A stretch of 21,173 bases of DNA from Candidatus Thorarchaeota archaeon (GTDB lineage: Archaea > Asgardarchaeota > Thorarchaeia > Thorarchaeales > Thorarchaeaceae): assembly GCA_004524595.1 (NCBI GenBank), contig SDOA01000071.1, positions 1-21,173 of the forward strand. The letters run 5' to 3'. The notes under the pieces were generated by a model. That model searched no databases, was not told the DNA's origin, and saw only the letters and a list, made by a program, of their open reading frames with translations. Positions within the stretch are counted from its first letter, which is position 1, and each line of letters opens with the position of its first letter. A program made the translations under genes and the position numbers. Below are positions 14,534 to 21,173 of this stretch, in pieces.

Positions 14534-15139
14534 TCATCTCCTTATCATTCTCCGAAAATTGTTAAGAACAATAGCTCCATGTTCACCAGACTTCTCAGGA
14601 TGGAACTGAAGACCTAGAATCGTTTCATTTTGGATTGCTGATGCAAACTCTTGACCATACTCAGTAGTCGCAATTATATGCGTGGATTCCTTAGGGACTG
14701 AAATAAAAGAATGAACAAAATAGAAGTACGGATTGATGGGAAGACCATCAAAGAGCGGGGTCTCTTTTCTGATCTTAATTGTATTCCATCCCATGTGCGG
14801 AACTTTTAAAGAAGTAGGAAGTCGCTTCACTTCTCCTTTAACCAATCCCAAACCATTGCCTTCTCCTTCTTCGCTTTTTTCTAGGAGAATTTGCATTCCT
14901 AGGCAAATACCTAGGATATATCTGCCCTCCCTAAGTAAATCCTCTAGTACTTCTTTATACTCTTGTAGTGACTCCGCCGCCTTAGAGAAATTACCTACAC
15001 CCGGAACCACGACTGCATCAATCGAAGCTACATCGTTTGGTTTATTGTACACTTTCGCCTTAATTCCAACCCGTTGAAGTCCACATAAGATACTGAAGAT
15101 ATTACCTGCTCCATAATCGATTAGACCAACTCTCATCAT
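14534..15139 (-). CDS. hisH: Imidazole glycerol phosphate synthase, glutaminase subunit
   Basis: 201 residues, a class I glutamine amidotransferase that supplies ammonia to HisF. The nucleophile is C79 in GICLGMQILLE, and the other two triad members are His and Glu in LQFHPEKSGEHG. VGLIDYGAGNIFS opens the protein and VPHMGWNTIKI and YFYFVHSF follow, as in other HisH. Two ATG codons in a row (15139 and 15136) overlap the hisB stop; AGGGGGTC is the ribosome binding site. Confidence 0.95.
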   Translation of the reverse strand: MMRVGLIDYGAGNIFSILCGLQRVGIKAKVYNKPNDVASIDAVVVPGVGNFSKAAESLQEYKEVLEDLLREGRYILGICLGMQILLEKSEEGEGNGLGLVKGEVKRLPTSLKVPHMGWNTIKIRKETPLFDGLPINPYFYFVHSFISVPKESTHIIATTEYGQEFASAIQNETILGLQFHPEKSGEHGAIVLNNFRRMIRR

Positions 15140-15711
15140 AAGACCCCCTTAGTACTAAGAGCTGGAAGTTCTTTCTCATGCAATTGAAGAGCATCTCTAA
15201 GAGAGAATCCAAGGGCTTTGAATACAGCCTCAATTTTATGATGTTCGTTCTCTCCGTAGAAAACCTTGACATGAATTGTTGACTGAATTGATGCTGCAAA
15301 TGAGTTAATGAAGTGAATAATATCCTCAAGCTGAGTATCTTCAATTCTTGTTGCCTTCGAATGAAAGTCTACAACTGAAAACGACCTATTACAGATATCA
15401 ATTACAACAAGAGCCAAGGAATCATCCATTGGAATAATTGCTTGTCCAAACCTGGTAATTTTAGTGTAATCTCCAATGCTTTCTCGTAATGCTCTGCCCA
15501 GACTTATGGCGACATCTTCAATTATGTGGTGTTCAAGATCACCGATTGCTTTGATGGTTATATCGCAACCACTGTACATTATCATACTTGTGAGTATGTG
15601 TTTGAAGAAACATGGTCTGAGTTCTAATTCTGCTTTTCCTTGACCATCCAAATTGACAGATACTTGAATATCAGTCTCATTTGTTTTGCGTTCTATTTTT
15701 GAGGTCCTCAT
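15136..15711 (-). CDS. hisB: Imidazoleglycerol-phosphate dehydratase, divergent
   Basis: 191 residues, a single-function HisB without the bacterial phosphatase fusion. It dehydrates imidazole glycerol phosphate to imidazole acetol phosphate using two Mn ions. Metal-binding histidine clusters are visible as LEHHIIEDVAISLG and GENEHHKIEAVFKALG, with the isolated His of FFKHIL and STIHVKV. The usual FFDHML reads FFKHIL, the usual xARHG is MYSG, and the spacing before the first HH is about three residues shorter than the common GDLxIDxHH. PMDDSLALVVIDICNRSF is close to the consensus PMDEALxxVxVDxSGRP. It overlaps hisC and hisH by 4 nt, and GGAGGTC precedes its ATG. The position in the operon makes the assignment firm despite divergence. 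Confidence 0.88.
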   Translation of the reverse strand: MRTSKIERKTNETDIQVSVNLDGQGKAELELRPCFFKHILTSMIMYSGCDITIKAIGDLEHHIIEDVAISLGRALRESIGDYTKITRFGQAIIPMDDSLALVVIDICNRSFSVVDFHSKATRIEDTQLEDIIHFINSFAASIQSTIHVKVFYGENEHHKIEAVFKALGFSLRDALQLHEKELPALSTKGVL

Positions 15712-16799
15712 ATTCTCAAGACCTCCTTCATAGACTCGACCACTCTAGCATAATCAGTTACTGGTGGTATAGTTACTCTGATGTAGTTTGCATTGTCTTC
15801 AATCCAATCTATGATTCTGACCTTGATGCCCAATTTTAACAACTTGTCAGCAACATCTTTCGAAGATTGAGATATCTCGAGTAGAATGAAGTTGGCCTCA
15901 GATGGGTACACCTTTACTCCAGGAATAGCATCAAGCTCTTTGCTTAGCTTTTTTCTGGTTTCCTTGACTAAAATAATGCTATTTTTCACATACTCAATTC
16001 TCTTCAATAATTCAGATGCAATTGACAATGTCAAAGATGAGATTGGATATGGCAGAAACACTTGTTTTCTGAGGGTTCTGGCAAGTTCTTCATTAGTTAC
16101 TGCATACCCTAATCGAAGTCCTGCCAAACCAAATGCTTTGGAGAAGGTTCTCAACACGAATAGGTTGTTATACTCTTCAACTAGGTCTACTAGCGTTTCT
16201 GAAGCGAATTCTGCATAGGCCTCATCTAACACTACTAATCCTTCAGTTAACTGTAGGAGAGTTATAATATCTCTTCGCTTGAATTGATTACCTGTTGGAT
16301 TGCAGGGTGAGCAAAGGAATACTACCTCGTCTGTTCCTTTTGTTGCTGCTATTATTTGACCAATATCTAAAGAGAAATTATCCCCTAAGCTAACTTCTGT
16401 AAAGTTTCTACGGTTCATACACAGGAGGCTTCTATACATTGAAAATGTTGGTTTGATTATTAATGCGCAGTCATTCTGGGTCATTATTGATTTTGTTACG
16501 AGCTCAATAAGTCCATCCGCACCTGAACCTAGGATAATCTTTCCTTTATCTACTCCCAAGTAATCTGATAATCTCTCTAGTAGTTTACTACTCTCCCATG
16601 AAACATAGACGCGAGGATCAGTTTCAGATATTGCAATCTCCATAACCAATTTCATGAATGATTCTTCAATCTGAAAATTCTCGTTGCTATCTAGTTTCAA
16701 GAGCCTCCCTTGGTAATGATTACCTTCAGAACTACCTTGTTTGGAATAAGACTCCAAAGTCATGAGATCTGAGATACGTCTTTCCATGAACGATTTCAT
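15708..16799 (-). CDS. hisC: Histidinol-phosphate aminotransferase
   Basis: 363 residues, a PLP-dependent class II aminotransferase of normal length. It converts imidazole acetol phosphate and glutamate to histidinol phosphate. K221 in RTFSKAFGLAGLRLGY is the PLP lysine, D192 in VVLDEAYAEF binds the pyridine nitrogen, CSPCNPTGNQ is the conserved Asn loop and LDSNENF is at the N-terminus. The ATG overlaps the hisD stop by 4 nt and has GGGAGG nine bases upstream. Confidence 0.93.
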   Translation of the reverse strand: MKSFMERRISDLMTLESYSKQGSSEGNHYQGRLLKLDSNENFQIEESFMKLVMEIAISETDPRVYVSWESSKLLERLSDYLGVDKGKIILGSGADGLIELVTKSIMTQNDCALIIKPTFSMYRSLLCMNRRNFTEVSLGDNFSLDIGQIIAATKGTDEVVFLCSPCNPTGNQFKRRDIITLLQLTEGLVVLDEAYAEFASETLVDLVEEYNNLFVLRTFSKAFGLAGLRLGYAVTNEELARTLRKQVFLPYPISSLTLSIASELLKRIEYVKNSIILVKETRKKLSKELDAIPGVKVYPSEANFILLEISQSSKDVADKLLKLGIKVRIIDWIEDNANYIRVTIPPVTDYARVVESMKEVLRI

Positions 16800-18097
16800 C
16801 TCTCAAACCTCCCTTTGATAGCTTTAGCGTGATCAAGAAGGCCTTCAGCCTCTGCAAGCGTACAAATCGTATCAGAGATATTTTCGAGAGCTTCTTTGTT
16901 AGTTTCAGCGATTCTTACTATTCTAATGAAATCTAATACTGAAAGTCCTGAGTAGATTGAGGCATAACCTTGAGTTGGTAATACATGATTAACCCCTAAA
17001 CAGTAATCGCTAGCAGATACTGGTGTATAGTCTCCAAGGAGGATGAGACCAGCTGATGTAATCAGCTCTGCTAGTTCTTTTGCATTCTCGGTGACTATCT
17101 CAATGTGTTCAGGAGCAAAGTCATTTGCTAACTGGATACACTCGCTAATACTTTTACATACGAAAATTCCTCCATTCTGATGCAATGAATCTCTTACTAT
17201 TTGTTCTCTATTCGATTTTGGTATGAGTTCTCTTAGTAACGTGATCACTTCATCACAGAGTTTCTCAGATGGAGAAAGAAGAATAGAAATTGCATCTCTA
17301 CTATGCTCAGCCTGAGAGATTAAATCAAGTGCAATGTTCTTTGCTGAAGCTGTATCATCAGCAATCACTAATAATTCACTTGGACCTGCAGGCATATCGA
17401 TTAAAGTCCTGTCCAAGATCATTCTTTTTGCCTGTGCAACGAAAGCATTTCCTGGACCTACAATCTTCTGCACAGGTTGAATTGTATAGGTTCCGAAGGC
17501 CATTGCTATGATTGCCTGAGGTCCGCCTATTTGATAGATTTCTTCAATATTACACATATCTGCTGCTATGAGGATTAACGGATTCACTCCTTCGATCTTT
17601 GGAGGTGTGCATACCACAATTCTACTTACACCCGCAACAAGTGCGGGTACAGCACACATTATCAGTGAGCTCGGATACGCAGCCTCTCCTCCTGGTACAT
17701 AGCATCCTATTTCTGAGAGGGGTCTGAACGTTTGGATGATTTGAGTGCCATCTATATCCATAGAGAACGATACTCCCTCAAGCGTTCGTTCTGCTACTCT
17801 CTTGATTCTGGAGATCATTTCCTTGAGTGCACTGATCTGCTTTTTACTGACTTTAGAATATGCTGAGGAAATTTCCTCTTTAGATATTCTAAATTCTGAA
17901 GGGTTTAACTCAAGCTTGTCAAACCATCTTGTATAATCAACAAGTGCCTTATCTCCGATGGTATTTACTCTCTTGATGATTCCACTCACAGTCTGTTCTA
18001 TCTTGGTAGGCATTGTTCTTCTTGCAGACTTTCTCCTCTGTTCAATGAATTCAAGAAGCCATTCATTTTCCCGACACACAAGATCAGAACTAGTCAT
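16796..18097 (-). CDS. hisD: Histidinol dehydrogenase
   Basis: 433 residues from ATG 18097. The frame is open to 18160, but the perfect GGAGGT lies 7 nt before ATG 18097, whereas the longer form would overlap hisG by over 70 nt. It oxidises histidinol to histidine in two NAD-dependent steps. The Zn-binding and catalytic features are all present: SQAEHSRDA, DFAPEHIEIV with the Glu-His base pair, VSASDYCLGVNHVLPTQGYA, and the late His in EGLLDHAKAI. GCYVPGGEAAYPSSLIMCAVPA is the signature segment. It overlaps hisG by 8 nt and hisC by 4 nt. Confidence 0.95.
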   Translation of the reverse strand: MTSSDLVCRENEWLLEFIEQRRKSARRTMPTKIEQTVSGIIKRVNTIGDKALVDYTRWFDKLELNPSEFRISKEEISSAYSKVSKKQISALKEMISRIKRVAERTLEGVSFSMDIDGTQIIQTFRPLSEIGCYVPGGEAAYPSSLIMCAVPALVAGVSRIVVCTPPKIEGVNPLILIAADMCNIEEIYQIGGPQAIIAMAFGTYTIQPVQKIVGPGNAFVAQAKRMILDRTLIDMPAGPSELLVIADDTASAKNIALDLISQAEHSRDAISILLSPSEKLCDEVITLLRELIPKSNREQIVRDSLHQNGGIFVCKSISECIQLANDFAPEHIEIVTENAKELAELITSAGLILLGDYTPVSASDYCLGVNHVLPTQGYASIYSGLSVLDFIRIVRIAETNKEALENISDTICTLAEAEGLLDHAKAIKGRFER

Positions 18098-19076
18098 ATC
18101 GATTACCTCCAAGAATGAGCGTGTCGAGGGGTAAAACCTGACGAGGTTCGTAGACAACAAGGCCTTGTGCTAGTTTTCGTAGAGTCGGTACTAACTCTAA
18201 GAAAAGAGTCCGATCTACTATTGTGTTGATAGCGACCCACTCCTCGTCAGAAAGTGAACAAATAGTAGGCTTTCTGAGAGCGGGTAGTTTTTCTAGGAGA
18301 ACATTCAGATTTTCTCGTTTTACATTAGCAAAAATGTGTAACTTCTTCCGTGCTTCAACTACTCCACTAAGAAGGGTCATTATATCAAAAATCTTTTCAC
18401 GTTTATTTTGGTCTTTAATGGATTTTCTATTTGCTATCAAGACTGCTGTTGACTCCATCAACACCTCAATAATCTTCAAACCGTTTTGTTGAAGAGAAGT
18501 CCCAGTATCAACGACCTCAATAATTGCATCAGCAAGCATTGGAGGTTTTGCTTCTGTTGCTCCGAAGGAAAGGTATACTCCTATACGAGAGTTCTCTCCC
18601 TTCTTCCACCATGGCGTTACAGTAACAAGTTCTTCTTCTCCATAGTACTTTCGATATGCTTCATTATTTTGAATCAGGTTCTTTGTTAGAGTCAAGTATT
18701 CAGTGAAGATTCGAAGTTGTTTGTTTTCCTCCGAGTATGTTTGTATCAATTCTGTTAGCGAGAACACACCATCTAAGCTTTCAGGAATTGCAAGTACTAA
18801 TTTTACTTGGGAATATTCCATATCTAAGAGTATGTCAACTTCACTTCCAGTTTCGTATAACCAATCTTTTCCTGTTACTCCAACATCCTGAAGTCCCTCA
18901 GCGACAAAGTTTGGAATCTCCTGAGGTCTCAGAACCCTGACTTCGATATGATGATCGTTTATGATAGGTGTGTATGTACGTTCTTGTCCTGATATTTTAT
19001 ATCCAGCTCGTGCAAAAGTATCCAGTGTTGCTTTACTTAAGTGTCCGTTTGGAATAGCTAATTTTACTTTGTTCAT
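18090..19076 (-). CDS. hisG: ATP phosphoribosyltransferase, long form with regulatory C-terminal domain
   Basis: 328 residues from ATG 19076 (MNKVKLAIPNGHLSK), which has a weak GGTGATAGGA ribosome binding site. The open frame extends a further 64 codons to 19268, but homology begins only at the MNKVKLAIPNG strand. It joins PRPP and ATP to give PR-ATP, the committed step of histidine synthesis. GVTGKDWLYE, LSFGATEAKPP and ADAIIEVVDTGTSLQQNGLKII (the PRPP loop) are in the catalytic part. The last 75 residues, from KPTICSLSDEEWVAINTIV, are the ACT-like HisG_C domain that mediates histidine feedback inhibition, so no HisZ is needed. It is about 30-40 residues longer than typical long HisG, due mostly to an insert near EYLTLTKNLIQNNEAYRKYYG. 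First gene of the operon. Confidence 0.93.
   Translation of the reverse strand: MNKVKLAIPNGHLSKATLDTFARAGYKISGQERTYTPIINDHHIEVRVLRPQEIPNFVAEGLQDVGVTGKDWLYETGSEVDILLDMEYSQVKLVLAIPESLDGVFSLTELIQTYSEENKQLRIFTEYLTLTKNLIQNNEAYRKYYGEEELVTVTPWWKKGENSRIGVYLSFGATEAKPPMLADAIIEVVDTGTSLQQNGLKIIEVLMESTAVLIANRKSIKDQNKREKIFDIMTLLSGVVEARKKLHIFANVKRENLNVLLEKLPALRKPTICSLSDEEWVAINTIVDRTLFLELVPTLRKLAQGLVVYEPRQVLPLDTLILGGNRYD
18105..18110 (-). promoter_or_regulatory. Shine-Dalgarno site that sets the hisD start
   Basis: GGAGGT on the - strand ends 7 nt before ATG 18097 and lies inside the 3' end of hisG. It decides between the two candidate starts of hisD. Comparable GGAGG-type sites precede hisC, hisB, hisF and, more weakly, hisH and hisA. 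Confidence 0.7.
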
Positions 19077-19484
19077 TCCTATCACCAACTCACCATTAAC
19101 TACAGTGAATTGAACTTGTAAAACAGAAATTCTTGGCAACCTTACTTTGACTGCACAAGAAATTCTGAAACAAATAACATTTAGAGAGAATTCTGAGAAG
19201 TCTTTTCGGATGTTTAGAGAGTACTTGATTGCCTCAAGGATGAACACAATCGCCTCTGATGAACGCAAGACCTCATTTTTCTTCGCTCCATTTGAATCCC
19301 GTACTTAATTGCTCTTAAACTTTTTCTACAAAGTTGATACATTTCTTAGCAAAATAAATCAAGGAAAACAATTGCGAATATAGATTTGATAGATATTACT
19401 AATCTTAGTGTGGTATGTGGATTTCGCTCGTTGCATTATCCTTAAGTGGAAAACTAGTTTGTCTATCAATATAGAGGTCTAGGA
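19077..19484. promoter_or_regulatory. Divergent control region between hisG and thrS
   Basis: 408 bp with no supported gene. The his promoter has two candidate TATA boxes on the - strand: GTTTAAG preceded by A-rich sequence (19314-19320), which would give a leader of roughly 210 nt, and TTTTACA near 19118-19124, which would give a leader of under 20 nt. The long option contains repeats: AATTCTGA at 19161-19168 and 19189-19196, and TTTAGAGAG at 19180-19188 and 19213-19221. On the thrS side there is GAGGTC six bases before ATG 19485 and a poor TATA candidate (CTTAAG) near 19441. No run of His codons typical of a bacterial his attenuator was seen. Confidence 0.5.
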
Positions 19485-21173
19485 ATGAGAATGCTTCAGA
19501 TTCATAGTGATGGGTTCAGCTATGAAGCAAAGAGAAAAGCGCTAAAGAATGCAGAAGATTTAGATGAGAAAGTCTACAAGACTGATGACTCCTGTCTAGT
19601 CAACTTCATTGCAGCTGAAACTAACGATGAGTCCAATGTCACTGGCGCAGCTATCAAGACCGCAGAGATGATTGCTTCTGCTGCTGAAGAGGTCAAAGAG
19701 AAAAATGTCGTGATCTATCCTTGGGTGCATCTTTCAGAAATCCCTGCAAAGCCAAATACCGCAATCAAATTGTTGAAGGACGTGTCTTCAAACCTTAAGA
19801 ATCGTGGATTCAATGTTGTGCAAGTTCCGTTTGGATGGTACAAGGCATTTGAAATCCACTGCAAAGGACATCCTCTTGCTGAACGATCGAAAGTACTTGA
19901 CATATCCAAAGAGATTGCTAAATCCGCTGATGTTGACGTAACTGTTGGTGAAGACCTCACTGCTTTACATGCGGAAGAGAAAGCAACTTCAAAATTCTAT
20001 ATCATGGAGCCAAATGGTAAATTAACTGATGTTAAAGAGTTTAACTACAAGAAATTCAAAGAACTCGAACTCTATGTGGCCTACGAAACCGCAAAGGACC
20101 GTACTGTCCAAGAACCTCCACCGCACATAGAGATTATGAAGAATCTTGAGCTGGTAGATTATGAACCTGGTTCAGATGCAGGAAATTTTAGATGGCCACC
20201 ACGAGGACTTACCCTCAAGAAGGCAATTGAAGAACGCGTGACTGCTGAAATGGTTGACTATGGTGCACATGTGGTTCAAACGCCACTGATCTATGACTAC
20301 TCACATCCATCATTGAAATCGTACTTGAAGAGATTTCCATCAAGGCAGTATGTTATCCGTTCTGGAGACCGTGACTACTTTGCACGATTTTCAGCCTGCT
20401 TTGGGCAGTTCTTACTCATATCTCAAGCACAAGTTTCTTACAAGCAGTTGCCATTGAAGCTCTTTGAGATTGCACCCTCTTACAGAAGAGAACAGAGTGG
20501 TGAATTAGCGGGTATGAGACGGCCTAGAGCCTTCACAATGCCTGATATCCATGAAATAGTCGCAGATGTTGAGATGGCAAAGGACGCGGTCAATAATCAA
20601 TTAATGTTCGTGACGAAATTAATGAACGAGCTAGAGCTTACTTATGAGGTATCATTCAGAATCTTGCGGTCTTTCTTCGAGGAACATAAAGAGTTCGTGG
20701 AAGGTGTGATAGCAAAAGTAGGGAAGCCTGTGATGCTTGAGCTCTTCGAAGAACGTTATGCTTATTTCATCTTCAAAGGAGAATGGAATGTAGTTGATCA
20801 ACAGAAGAAGGCTGCATGTCTGGGTACCATACAAATCGACGTCGAGAATGGAGAGAGATTCAATATTACTTACACAGATCCTGATGGTAAGGATAGGTTT
20901 CCTCTAATTCTTCATACCTCTCCTTCAGGATCAATAGAGCGTATTCTGTATGGTGTATTAGAGCAGGCGAGTAAAGATATGAAAGCTGGGACAATACCTC
21001 ACCTTCCACTTTGGATGACACCTGTTCAAGTACGCTTAGTACCTGTCAATGAGAATTTCATCGATTATAGTATTGAAATCGCCAAGAGTTTAGATGAAGC
21101 AGGAATAAGATACGAAATTGATGATCGCCAACAGACTCTAGGTAAAAAGATTAGGTCTGCAGAAAAGCTCTGG
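19485..21173 (+). CDS. thrS: Threonyl-tRNA synthetase, archaeal type (3' end outside window)
   Basis: 563 codons are visible and the frame runs off the right edge without a stop; archaeal ThrRS has a little over 600 residues, so only part of the anticodon-binding domain is missing. It charges tRNA-Thr. Residues 1 to about 140 are the archaeal editing domain (MRMLQIHSDGFSYE), a fold shared with D-aminoacyl-tRNA deacylase; H82, K120 and E133 occupy the editing-site positions in WVHLSEIP, GWYKAF and CKGHPLAE. The class II core has motif 2 IAPSYRREQSGEL and motif 3 SPSGSIERILYG. The Zn ligands are Cys in FSACFGQF, His in MPDIHEI and His in LILHTSP. MTPVQVRLVPV opens the anticodon-binding domain. 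The start has GAGGTC upstream. It is divergent from the his operon. Confidence 0.95.
   Translation, partial: MRMLQIHSDGFSYEAKRKALKNAEDLDEKVYKTDDSCLVNFIAAETNDESNVTGAAIKTAEMIASAAEEVKEKNVVIYPWVHLSEIPAKPNTAIKLLKDVSSNLKNRGFNVVQVPFGWYKAFEIHCKGHPLAERSKVLDISKEIAKSADVDVTVGEDLTALHAEEKATSKFYIMEPNGKLTDVKEFNYKKFKELELYVAYETAKDRTVQEPPPHIEIMKNLELVDYEPGSDAGNFRWPPRGLTLKKAIEERVTAEMVDYGAHVVQTPLIYDYSHPSLKSYLKRFPSRQYVIRSGDRDYFARFSACFGQFLLISQAQVSYKQLPLKLFEIAPSYRREQSGELAGMRRPRAFTMPDIHEIVADVEMAKDAVNNQLMFVTKLMNELELTYEVSFRILRSFFEEHKEFVEGVIAKVGKPVMLELFEERYAYFIFKGEWNVVDQQKKAACLGTIQIDVENGERFNITYTDPDGKDRFPLILHTSPSGSIERILYGVLEQASKDMKAGTIPHLPLWMTPVQVRLVPVNENFIDYSIEIAKSLDEAGIRYEIDDRQQTLGKKIRSAEKLW

Noticed and set aside
18098..18160. 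Longer hisD start at 18160
   Set aside because: It would overlap hisG by 71 nt with no ribosome binding site at the start, whereas GGAGGT precedes ATG 18097.
19077..19268. 64-codon N-terminal extension of hisG (open frame to 19268)
   Set aside because: Family homology starts at MNKVKLAIPNG (19076). The extension has no recognisable domain and lies in a region with promoter-like features.

Overview
The window looks like chromosomal DNA from an AT-rich, anaerobic archaeon, most likely an Asgard lineage (Thorarchaeia or Lokiarchaeia-like; this placement is an inference). The reasons are an archaeal-type threonyl-tRNA synthetase with the D-aminoacyl-tRNA deacylase-like editing domain, TATA-like boxes about 27 bp upstream of several start codons, Thr-rich membrane-anchored beta-helix surface proteins with a WDNG..GNYWDDYDGSG motif, and many Fe-S and flavin redox proteins. 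No tRNA, rRNA, CRISPR array, transposase or phage gene was seen.

Layout. (1) 1-2903, + strand: two tandem NosD-like beta-helix surface proteins, the first cut by the window edge. (2) 3041-5965, + strand: a three-gene cassette of an SCP2-like lipid-binding protein, a GlcD/VAO-type FAD oxidoreductase and an HdrD/GlcF-type CCG-domain Fe-S protein, the last two overlapping by 4 nt. (3) 6224-7417, + strand: an Eis-like GNAT acetyltransferase that also ends in an SCP2-like domain. (4) 7446-8540, - strand: a cysteine-rich Fe-S protein and an abutting small dicluster ferredoxin; a DsrE-like protein is divergent from them (8694-9026, +). A near-perfect palindrome lies in the shared promoter region. 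(5) 9066-11114, - strand: a class I pyridine nucleotide-disulfide oxidoreductase with a natural HEHHHH tail and a SAM methyltransferase. (6) 11182-12393, - strand: a thiolase. (7) 12690-19076, - strand: a compact histidine operon, hisG-D-C-B-H-A-F-I. (8) 19485 to the right edge, + strand: thrS, divergent from the his operon.

How the genes work together. The his operon covers the pathway from PRPP and ATP to histidine except HisE (PR-ATP pyrophosphatase) and a recognisable histidinol-phosphate phosphatase. Its gene order is the same as in enteric bacteria, and its genes overlap by 4-8 nt with strong Shine-Dalgarno sequences. The FAD oxidase/CCG pair probably oxidises a hydroxy-acid or hydroxylated lipid-like substrate and passes electrons to a quinone, thiol or ferredoxin-type acceptor. 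The SCP2 neighbour hints at a hydrophobic substrate. The left half of the window is a patchwork of small redox units with their own promoters, several probably leaderless. The right half is a housekeeping biosynthetic operon.
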